Shown here piece after piece: positions 20,656 through 30,114 of a stretch of 64,000 bases of DNA. Positions within the stretch are counted from its first letter, which is position 1. Each line of letters opens with the position of its first letter. The translations under genes were made by a program, and so were the position numbers. Source of the DNA: Chrysoporthe austroafricana (Eukaryota; Ascomycota; Sordariomycetes; Diaporthales; Cryphonectriaceae); the NCBI GenBank assembly GCA_001051155.2, contig JYIP02000006.1, forward strand, positions 868,001-932,000, read 5' to 3'. The notes under the pieces are model-generated. The model had not been told where the DNA came from, did no database searches, and saw nothing but the letters and a program-made list of their open reading frames with translations.

Positions 20656-22444
20656 CTAGTGGATTTCAGTGACCTTGCACTGCCATCCGGAATTTTGGGA
20701 GAGCAAAGGCAAGCTAGGTAGCATAATTAGCATCGTGAAGACGGGTGTGAAAAGGGAACAACGACGACTCACCTAGCACCCAAACACCAACCCAGCTCGT
20801 TGTCCTTGATCTTCTTGGCGATCTTGACCTCCCGATCTATAGGCATGTCGTATCCCGTATGCGCAAGCGCGATCATAAAGCTAAGATCCATGCAGTGCTC
20901 AGGTCTGTCCCGCAGCTCCTCGAGCGCACCAGCCACGCTCGTGAACAGGTCCCAGTCCTTCTCGCCGCCGCAGACCTTGTTCGCAAGCTCCTGCATCTCC
21001 CTGAGCGTGAAAGAGTCAGGCATCCCCAAGGGCTGGGTGCGGTCGTAAAAGTACGAGAGGAAGTAGATGTCCTCAGTCGCAAACGTCTTGGCGATGGCAG
21101 GCTGGTGCACGCCGTTGAACGAGCACGGCGCAAGCTTGCACTCGGCGTCCTTCTTGAGGATCTTCTCGGACAGGCTGCGGCACTGTGCTGGGGCGCCGCC
21201 GCTGGACGGGCCGGTGAAGTTGAACTCGCGCGAGGCGCCCAGGGGGTGGTCCTCGCCGAGTTTGACGGACACGATCTTGGACATGCCGGAGGCGAAGCAC
21301 GGGTTGACGATGGGCTTCGAGAGCCAGGACCGCTCGGTCTGGTAGGCTTCGTACACCTCGCTAACCAGCTGCGAAAAGATGGCGTCGCGTGCGCTCATTA
21401 GGCCGTAGCCCAGGTGAGAGTGCTGGTAGAGCGTGAAGTGGCGGCCACCGAAGTCCAGGTCGTACTTGTGGTCACCCTCGGCCATCTTGGAGGGGAGACC
21501 TCCGTCAGTCAGGCCCTTGAAGTTGGGCTGGAAGACGATCTGCGTAGAGCCGCCGCCCAGGTCGAAGACGGCGGCCGTGTTGCTCTCGTCGGGCCCGCCA
21601 ATGTTGCCCAGCAGATAGTTGGTTGTGATCCACGCGTACACGCCCTCGTCGGAGCCGTCCATGATAGCGACACCGTCCTTGTCCGCCGACACGACAGGGA
21701 ACGGATACTTGGTCTCGAGGTGGGTCCGCACGGCGTCGAGGATCTTCTGGGACTTCTCGGGACCGAGCAGCCGCAGGCCGGCGGTGGCCTTGACGGCGAC
21801 CGGGGAGCAGGCCTTGAGCTTGTCGGGGACGGCCTCTAGGGCCGCCTCCATCAGGATGTCCAAGCTCTCCGCGGCGGCCTGGGGGTCATCGGGATACGCG
21901 CTCAGCCCGCTGCTCTTGCCGTCGACCTTCTTGGTCATCTTGAAGACCTCGTTCTCCAGCTCGGGGGTGGGGCCGCAGTTGTTGAACTTGTAGACGTGGA
22001 TCCGGGAGCCTGTGCTTCCCGCGTCGATCATGTTGACATACTGGACGATGGGCTTGTCCTTGGAGTAGGACTGTGTACACCTGTCGGTGCCGTACGAGGC
22101 GTCGGAGGGGACCTGGCCGCCGGTGGACGGACCTGTGCGGTTCGATGCGTCAGCGGGCGGGTTGGTCCACATTGCGCACACGCCGGGGCGAGATCTGCCT
22201 AGGCGCACTTACCTCCGCGGTAGACATCGACGCCAGTGGGTGCGAGGTAGTAGATGGCGAAGACGAAGATGAAGAGGATGGCCCCGGTCTTGAACCAGCG
22301 CGTCTTCTGCGCCTGGGACATCATGTCGTTCTTGAGCTTCTCCAGGATGCCGGCTTGTCGGCGTTCGTGGCCGTACCTGTCTGGCTTCTCGTGAGGATCG
22401 TAGGCGACTTGCTTGATGGGCAAGGAGACGGAGGTTCGTCGCAT
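20656..22444 (-). CDS. GDA1: Golgi guanosine-diphosphatase Gda1 (GDA1/CD39 apyrase family)
   Basis: Join (minus): 22444-22213, 22132-20773, 20713-20656; introns 22133-22212 (80 bp) and 20714-20772 (59 bp). 549 residues. It is a type II membrane protein: a short cytosolic head, TM helix about residues 54-70 (GAILFIFVFAIYYLAPTG), a Ser/Thr/Gly stem, then a lumenal nucleotidase. Apyrase conserved regions are IDAGSTGSRIHVY (ACR1), KATAGLRLL (ACR2), DEGVYAWITTNYLLG (ACR3) and AVFDLGGGSTQIVF (ACR4). The third exon supplies the usual end, CLGASLPLL; without that splice the protein would stop early. Gda1 hydrolyses GDP to GMP in the Golgi lumen so that GDP-mannose can be exchanged in, supporting N-/O-mannosylation. 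Divergent from the PPPDE-Trx-PUL gene. Confidence 0.95.
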
Positions 22445-23452
22445 ATGGAACGGGCGATCCCCTCCTCAAGGGCGGAAGTAGAAGAAGCTTGCAGGGCAGC
22501 AGATGCGAGGTACCGTCGAGCGACTGCAGGGCGTACCTCGTGTGTGTCGTGTCGCTCAGATGCGGTGGCGGATCCGAGCACAAGCCACGAAACCCATTAA
22601 ACGCGATAAGCAAGGCAAGGGAAGGGAAGGGAAGCAAGAGACGGCACCAGCGAATCGACCACCGAAGCGAGAGACAAGAAAGTTGCACGGAGTCTAAAAT
22701 TGTCCCATGCACGACGGCGGGAGTGAGATTGGGTTGGCACGTGAGAAGAGAGGAAAAGGGGCGGACGAAGGAGGATGTCGATGTCGAGATTGCGCCTGGA
22801 GGGTTGGATTGCACTGCATGGCATTCATGCAGAAATTCGAATCTGGCCTGGCGTGGCCAACTTACTCGATCAACCTTACTGGTTGAGCCTCTCTGCCTCC
22901 CCTACTTAGTCAAGTCCCGCGTGGATGCCACGGTAGGCCCCTGGCAGCCCAGCCTAACAAGTATACTGGGGTACTATGGTACTACTATGGCACCTGGAAT
23001 GGTAGGCTACTAGAGGTGCGGATACTGTACTATGGCGTATGGCTACAGTACGGTACTGCCCGTAGGCAATCTCAATAGGGGGCGGGTCAGGCTAGGCCTA
23101 ATAAACCTGGTCACAGGTGTGGCGGCGACTGCCAGTAGAGGCTGATGTCAGCCACACCCTCCCGCCAGCCTGGCCCTGGTACCTGGAGCCCTGGAGCCCT
23201 GGTCTGCCTTTGACGCTCGTTGTTCGACGGGTTTCGATCGATGCATCCCCTGGCAGCCTTGGACGTTGCGCGTGTCTTGCTGCTGCCTCCTAGCCGCACC
23301 GAGGCTTCCATGTACAAAGAGCAACATCCGCCCAGAGCCTCCAGCACCAGCGGTGGCGCATCAACGAGGCAGGTACACTTGCTCTCCTTTTTGTCTCCCG
23401 TCTTGTCTCCTGTCCATCTCTTAGGCCGCGTTCCTCGTTCTCGTATCTGACC
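22445..23452. promoter_or_regulatory. Divergent promoter GDA1 / PPPDE-Trx-PUL gene
   Basis: 1.0 kb. It contains a cluster of the motif GTACTATGG and near-variants at about 22971, 22982 and 23027, with GTACGGTAC nearby (about 23047), and AAGGGAAGGGAAGGGAAG purine repeats (about 22617-22635). A TC-rich leader precedes 23453. Confidence 0.45.
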
Positions 23453-25204
23453 ATGGATGTCCACCTGCTCGTCTACGACCTCTCTAGGGGCCTGGCGAGG
23501 CAGCTGTCCATGCAGTTCCTCGGCTTCCAGCTTGATGCCATCTATCACACCTCCATCGAGCTTGATGGGCTCGAGTGGGTCTACGACGGAAACGTCGTGG
23601 CCATCACCCCTGGTTCTTCTCATCTCGGCCAGCCCATGCAGTGGCTTCATCTGGGCAGGACCGCGCTGCCAATGGACGTAATCCAGCAGTATCTGGAGTC
23701 GCTACGGGAGATCTACACGGTCCAGGCCTATAACCTGTGGAAGCACAATTGCAACAACTTCTCGAACGACCTCGCAACTTTCCTGCTCGGCACGGGGATC
23801 CCGGATCACATTCTCCACATGCCCGATGCCGTGCTGGAGTCGCCTTTCGGGAGGATGCTGATGCCGACCCTGAACCAGCAAATCGAGGCAGGCAGGCAAC
23901 AAGGCGGTATCCTGGGCATCCAGGGGAACGCGAACGGCCATGCCGCTCCTGGGTCATCTCGAGCGCAGCACCAGCACCACGAGGCCAAGGCCCGACATGC
24001 TAGCAGCGTGCGTGAGCTTGACTCTCTGCTCGCCAGCGCCGAGAAATCCTGCGCTGTGGTCTTCTTCACTTCTGCGACATGCGGCCCCTGCAAGATGCTC
24101 TATCCCTTGTACGATGAGCTCGCTGCCGAGGTGGGAAACCAGGGCGTCGTGATCAAGGTCGATATCTCTCAGGCCTTCGACGTCGGAAGTCGGTACTCCG
24201 TACGCGCCACACCGACGTTCATCACCTTTCTGCAGGGAAAGGAGGAGAGCAGATGGACTGGGGCAGACCCAGGAGCGCTGCGTGGCAACGTACGGCTGCT
24301 CGTCCAGATGGCGCATCCAGCGCACCCACACGCATCCCTCAGGCTGCCCACTCTGCAAAACCCTGATGCGAAGCCTGTCCTCTTTACCAAGACGCCGCCT
24401 ATACCGAAACTTCTGGCAAAGATGGGCTCTACGGCGGAACATCCAGCCGTCAAGTCCATCTCTCACTTCATCGAGGCCCGCAACAAAGAGGGCGCCGCGG
24501 AGGCTACACTACCCGACATGACTGCTCTCACAACCTTCATTTGGGAGTCAGTCAAGTCGCTGCCTCTAGACCTCATGTTCACCGTCGTCGATCTTCTCCG
24601 CTGTAGTCTTATTGATGTCCGCCTCAGCGGATTCCTAGCTGAAGAGAAAGACCACGAGACCATTACCTCTCTGCTATCCCACGTCAACGGCCTCTCGACA
24701 GACTGCCCCTACGCTCTGCGTCTCGTTACGCTGCAGATGGCGTGCAATTTATTCAGCAGCCCCCTCTATCCGCCGCAGATTCTAACCCACGAGAGCTTAC
24801 GAGGTGCAGTCACGAGCCTTGTCTCCTCCAGCTTCCTCGACGAGAGCCACAGTAATATCCGGGTCGCCGCAGCATCGCTCCTCTTCAATGTCGCGTTGGC
24901 CAATAGCAACAACCGCAGAGCAGGTGAGGGTGATAGCCTACCGGAGGGTGATCAGATCGAGCTCGCGGCATCGCTGCTCGAAGCCATCTCGCAGGAGGAC
25001 CAGTCGCCTGAAGCGCTCAGAGGAATGTTGCTTGCACTCGGGTACCTAGCATATCTAGCGTCTATGGATGGAGAGCTGGTGGACCTGCTGAGGACGATGG
25101 ATGCTGGTGATACAGTGCTAAGTAAGAAAGACAAGTTCAAAGATATGGCGCTCGTTGACGAGATTGGCGTCGAACTGCTTGGAAAGGGTCTGAAAAGGCC
25201 ATGA
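23453..25204 (+). CDS. PPPDE (DeSI-type) peptidase - thioredoxin - PUL domain fusion
   Basis: Single exon, 583 residues, three domains. Residues 1-140 form a PPPDE/DeSI thiol isopeptidase domain with its catalytic pair, His32 in IYHTSIELDG and Cys100 in KHNCNNFSND. Residues about 190-285 form a thioredoxin fold with active site ATCGPCK and the cis-Pro segment VRATPTFITF. Residues about 310-580 form an alpha-helical PUL/armadillo-like domain, a fold that binds Cdc48/p97 in PLAP/Ufd3 proteins. DeSI enzymes remove SUMO or ubiquitin-like proteins; the PUL end suggests work with the Cdc48 unfoldase. This fused layout is known in fungi. The ATG at 23453 lies right after a pyrimidine-rich leader and begins the conserved MDVHLLVYDLS. 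Confidence 0.9.
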   Translation: MDVHLLVYDLSRGLARQLSMQFLGFQLDAIYHTSIELDGLEWVYDGNVVAITPGSSHLGQPMQWLHLGRTALPMDVIQQYLESLREIYTVQAYNLWKHNCNNFSNDLATFLLGTGIPDHILHMPDAVLESPFGRMLMPTLNQQIEAGRQQGGILGIQGNANGHAAPGSSRAQHQHHEAKARHASSVRELDSLLASAEKSCAVVFFTSATCGPCKMLYPLYDELAAEVGNQGVVIKVDISQAFDVGSRYSVRATPTFITFLQGKEESRWTGADPGALRGNVRLLVQMAHPAHPHASLRLPTLQNPDAKPVLFTKTPPIPKLLAKMGSTAEHPAVKSISHFIEARNKEGAAEATLPDMTALTTFIWESVKSLPLDLMFTVVDLLRCSLIDVRLSGFLAEEKDHETITSLLSHVNGLSTDCPYALRLVTLQMACNLFSSPLYPPQILTHESLRGAVTSLVSSSFLDESHSNIRVAAASLLFNVALANSNNRRAGEGDSLPEGDQIELAASLLEAISQEDQSPEALRGMLLALGYLAYLASMDGELVDLLRTMDAGDTVLSKKDKFKDMALVDEIGVELLGKGLKRP

Positions 25205-25997
25205 AACCACTGCATCTCACATCCCATTCATGATACACCACTAGGGCATCACGATTTAGACCCAGATGGATTCACCCACAGTAATTAGCCATAGAAGTTA
25301 TTACAGGTGGTTCAATCGATTGCCTCTTCCGGCAATACTCCATAGTAATGTGTTATCAAAGATTTATCGCTGCTTCTCTGCAACGGTTCGCCTCGTGGTG
25401 GATCGTTCGTGTACCTCTCATTGGCTCCTTTCGTACATCTTTTACTGAACTACGTTTCAGATGAGCGAGACTCTCGCATACATCATCTCAATCTGACACC
25501 CACTCATCACATTCCAGCCCGCTGCCGGCTCCCAACATGGTCAACTTCGACCACCGTCACTCAGCCACAAGCGTCACTGCGACCCCAGGGAAGTTCAGGA
25601 AAAGAGGTGCAACTATCCGAGTAACAAACCTGCAGGTGTGAAAGTTCCGGGATCACTAAGTCCTTAGGCATGAATTGCCAATAACGCGGCCCTAATGGCA
25701 CTATCAGTGTGCTGCGGACCATGGTCCTCGATACAAAATCTCAAGCTATCTGAATTAAACGATGGCCTTCTCAAGGCCTCAAAATCCGAGTCAAAGCTAG
25801 TCGTCTCAACGCGATACGGATCAGGAACATGCAGCAATAGTGCGAGCGACTTCAGCTCTGATCTCCTTCCATGTGAAATATATACAATAGGTATCCAGTT
25901 CATGATATGTACGGTCTACCACCTCTGTTTCGAATGCTTGCCGTGGGTCGGTCAGTAGAAAACGGCCTGGCTCGGCGTTGTTATGGAAGCAGCGGCT
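25205..25997. other. Convergent intergenic region
   Basis: 793 bp between convergent genes. A minus-strand ATG frame at 25903-25664 (79 codons) looks mildly coding but shows no known motif and is not called as a gene. Confidence 0.4.
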
Positions 25998-28372
25998 TCA
26001 AGTCCCCCAGGGTCGCCTCATTGATTCATGTTCCACCTCGCGCTGGAGTCGCTCGCCTGACACCTTGGCGAACACTTGTCGTCTCTGGTCGGCGAGCTGG
26101 ATCGCATCAAGCGCAATCTCGGCCATGTCTGTCGGCGACTCAGCTATGCTCCTCGCGCGACAAAACACAATCGAGCTGTCAAGGTTCTGCCTTTTCTTGA
26201 TCATAGACTTGAGCCGCGCGACCATGAATCGGAGGACGTTTTGTGGATCTTGGGCGTCCCCTAGGATCCCGGGAAAGACAGCCTTAATCGGAGACCTTGT
26301 AAGCTTTGCCCTCGTCAGCCTGTCCTCCTTCGTGAGCATGACGACAAAGTTTGTCTTTGTCAACCCATCAGAGTTGACCAGGGACTCCCACAACAAGAAG
26401 GACTCTGTCATGCGGTTCGACGTTTCGTCCTCGAACAGGGTCCGATCATAGCATGAGACGTCGAACGTAAACAGGATCGTTTGAGCGTCCGCATACGCAT
26501 AGCGCCATTTCCTTCGGTCAGTTCTTCCGCCACCAACGTCAACAAACGAATACGGGATGTCGTCAACGACATAATTGGAGTCATGTATTCCTGTGGTCTG
26601 GGTATAGGACCAAAGAATGTCTTGTATGGACGGAATGTAATCCGGCTGCAATATGCGACTGCTCGATTCCAGAAAGCTAGTAATTAAATCATCAGTCGGT
26701 GCTGAAATCTATTCAACAAAGGAGACGGGCTTACTGGTTGCCATGATCCAGGCGAAAGCAGTCGCGGCTTGAAACATTGCAAGGTTCCAATTGCAGTTCG
26801 TCCAGTTTTTCTTGGACGCGATTGTCGTTCCAGAAAGTCTCCACGGTCGCTACCGTAAGCTCGTTACAGAGCTCTTTTCGTAGGATGTCGACCTGCCCCC
26901 AGAACACTTCCAATTTTTCCGTCAAGTCATGGTAGATCTGCTTCTGCTCGTCCATTTCGAGACCCAGCCGCTCTAGGTTTGCCAGATAGTCTTTATATAT
27001 GCTTTCGTTGTGCATCAGGCGCCAGGACTCATCATATTCTCCGTGAATAATGTTCAAGGACTTGATCAGAGTACTCTTGCCGCTCCCTGTAACCCCTAGA
27101 ACTAAGACCTTCTGTTTCGACACAGTAATCTGCGGCCGGCGACCTTGTGGTATGGTAGGCAACGCTGATTTCGTGCGATTATGCGACCTGGTGGCTGGTG
27201 ATGGTCGGGGCTCTTCAACAAATGACCGTCTTCCGGTCGTGTTCAGTGACCAAAGATCAGAGTCCATGGACCTTCGAGATGGCTCCAATAGAGCCTGCCA
27301 GTGCGGAGGAATCTCTGCTGGGTCAGTCCCCATGAACGTTGAGAACAGCGCTGCCTGAGTGTCCGTTTCGATCTCTTGATCATGGCTCGCCGACGTCACC
27401 GCAACGCCGATGGTACCCTGTCCTTGGTCCGTCTGAGTGTCGATAGCAGTGCTAAATCTATGCACCTCTCGAGTGACAGTGATGTCGGAGTAGACTGGAT
27501 GGAAATCGCGCTCACTGAGTCTGGGCGGCGCCCTCGGGACCCTGTCCAGCACACTGTCATCCCGACTCATAGGACGAATAGTGTTATTCAATGATTCTAG
27601 GTCTACATGGCTGACAGTGTCCGCATGTTGTCGTTTATCAAGCAGGAGAGCTTGCATCATATTAGACCTCGTAGCCATCCGATAAACCTTGGAGGTGAAT
27701 ATCTCGTGATCGAAGGAGAACGTTGTGTTGACGGTCGCCATATTTTGTGACCCGACACTCCTATGAGTGCCGGTCGATTCCGCGTCCCTCAGAAATAGTA
27801 ATGAAGATGTATCGTCTTTGACACGACTAAAGACCTCACGACTTTCGCTCGTGGACAGCATCTTCTTTTGCTCAAAGGTCGTTCGACTAGAATTCCCATC
27901 AGCACGTTTACCCCGCCTTGGCCATAACTCCGACATACCATTGCAGCGCTGTTAGGAGGAGGTTGAGGGCGTTGACCTGGTTATCCAGCAGGCTTAGATA
28001 ATCTCTCAGCGTTGATTCATCCCATAGAAAGTTGACCTTTCCCATGGGGCCTAAGCCATTGGCCGAGTTCCGCTGCAGGGGAGACAGACGCTCATCTAGG
28101 ATGATGGTGACCGCCTCGACACATGCCAAAGATGTCGATAGGTCTCTGACCAGCTGCGCATCCTGAGGGAGGTCGGGATTGTCGTTCAGGAGGTGCGCAA
28201 CTTGGTTCAGCGCCGTGTTGAGAGTCGACAGTTGCCCAATGAGGAGACTGACCTTCAGGTCTGCGATTCTATACCTATCCCGAAGATCTGACAGAGTAGC
28301 AACACCCTTTGCGACGAGGTCGACGATACTGATGACTGAGCTGACGAAACCAATCGCCGAGATGGGATCCAT
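25998..28372 (-). CDS. Helo-like/STAND N-terminal domain fused to a divergent G-alpha subunit
   Basis: Join (minus): 28372-27939, 27886-26735, 26676-25998; introns 27887-27938 (52 bp) and 26677-26734 (58 bp). 754 residues. Residues 1-150 (MDPISAIGFVSSVISIVDLV, later LNLLLTALQC) match the fungal N-terminal domain of STAND/NLR proteins. A Ser/Thr-rich, probably disordered linker follows. From about residue 400 comes a G-alpha-like Ras domain: P-loop GVTGSGKST (about 408), linker-helical region, FLESSSRILQPDYIPSIQDI, switch I TQTTGI, switch II DVGGGRTDRRKW (about 573), and a guanine site LTKEDRL for NKxD. Usual G-alpha residues are replaced: the switch I catalytic Arg is Tyr, the switch II catalytic Gln is Gly, and the P-loop is GVTGSGKST instead of GAGESGKST. 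The lipid-modified MG(C) N-terminus is absent. Both splices restore conserved text. The upstream in-frame GTG at 28411 is not used here. Confidence 0.82.
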
Positions 28373-30114
28373 ACTGTGCACAGTGGAAGCGAGCGATACC
28401 AAAAGGCCCACTCAAGAACGGATGTTCTATCTAATGTGTGTTGGTGAACCATAGGCAATATTGCGATCGCAAACTCTCTGGAGTGACGTTTGTGAAGAAA
28501 AATGTCCCGATCGACTTCCGATTTCGAGGTCCTGCGAAGTGTTGGCTGGATACTCGGTAGTCAGTGGTTGAGATATGTGTGCTGACCGCCGAGCTGTACA
28601 GTTCGAAGGCTCTGGGTCTAGGACCATATGTACACTATTTAGTTGAATCAAAGCGACTGATAAAACAGCCACCATCGAGCGCTTGCTAGAGATGGTGTGG
28701 TTAAAGAGACAACATGGGCCTAAAGCAGGTTCATGGCCGCAATATAAAGGTCTGTCGGCGGCAAGGCGAAGCGGCTCGGCCATGGGATTGCTTGGGGCTG
28801 ATATGCACAGTGGGTTTGGTGTGTAGATGCTGACACTCCCGCTTGGCTCCTGCAGGGAACTGTACTACCCATCAGGCTCTCAGCGTCGACCGACCTTTGC
28901 CAACAGAAGGCCTTTCGCCTCTGCGGTGGGGGCCAAAGTAGCATCCGTGTGCAGAAGAGCCTGGACTGTCACGATGCCTGTGCAATTCATCTTGGTAGCT
29001 ACCTGGGGTTATACAAACACAAACTACGCCCCGTTTCTTGTGAGAGAGATCAGGATACCTATGTCTGAATCCTTGATTAAGCGGGTGTCTTGTCGACTTC
29101 AGGTGAGTGAGGCTCTAGGAGCGCTTATAGTGCCACGTCCAAGCCTCTGCAAGCATGCCGCCTTTCCCGATTTGTGAGCACTTCGGGGCTCACCTGCAAC
29201 ATCTTCCTTACTCAGCCCCTGCATTTGGCGCCCACATTTTCCACATAAGCGCCGGCCTTGATAGCTTGGTGAGCTGTGGAACCTCCTTGTGTATTGGCTT
29301 TCGCGAGACAGGTCGGAGTCCTCGCACATTTCGGCACCGTGCTAGCACTTACTGGTCCGTGGAAAACCCGTTTGTATTTAATGTGCGGCACAGCCACTCG
29401 GGAATCAATACCGCTTTTCTCCGTGCCAGATCCAATTCTACCCCGCCCAGGCATAGTCAGATGAGCTCGAATGGTACGTTGCTTGCGCATACCGGCCTGT
29501 GCGCCCTTGATAGCCTCTTTGAAGGTACGTGGCGAACATTGATAGTCTAGATTTGCCGAGCTCGTTCTGGAAGTTAAGGAAACCAGAATGACCCAAGGAA
29601 TGGATAAGTAGTGTTGCTACGGATTGGCTCATTGTTCTATCAGCGCACATCTTGGGGCAACAGTGAACATTGCCCATACTCAAAGCGGGGCAGCTCTTCA
29701 CTCCACGTTCTGAACTGGAAGTCATGATTCGAGACGATTGACCCTTGTATCGTAAAGTCATGTATGATATCACCTCCTCCCTTGTTTAGATGTTCTAGCC
29801 CCTATGGTATGGCATATCTCGGCTATACGGCCTCTGCACGGTGTTACCCCTCCAGCCGAGGACATAGCTCATGGCGACATACACTGGCGAGGTGGGTATA
29901 TCATTCATCCCAAAACCCGAGGCGGGGAAGAAGTTGCCAGGGAGTTGCACTCGCCACAACACCTAGTGTTGTATACTACAACATATTCACCCAAAGAACC
30001 TATGCACGTTAGTGTCCACAAGTAAACGACTCGAAGAAATAGCTCAACCTCAGGCCGCCTGCTGAGCGTCTTTTTGAGAACTTGATTCGCAGTCTTCCAC
30101 TCTTAGAAGACGCG
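28373..30114. other. Intergenic region with possible decayed coding fragments
   Basis: 1.7 kb between divergent genes. Several 60-130 codon frames (for example plus 29155-29550 and minus 28427-28783) overlap each other and show no complete domain. The minus frame near 28690-28600 (SSKRSMVAVLSVALIQLNSV) faintly recalls helices found in fungal NLR-associated proteins. No gene is called. Confidence 0.35.

Noticed and set aside
25664..25903. 79-codon minus-strand ATG frame downstream of the G-alpha fusion
   Set aside because: No motif, and the G-alpha gene already ends naturally at 25998; too little evidence for a separate gene.
28373..28411. N-terminal extension of the G-alpha fusion to 28411
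   Set aside because: The upstream codon is GTG, not ATG; the ATG at 28372 begins the conserved MDPISAIG.
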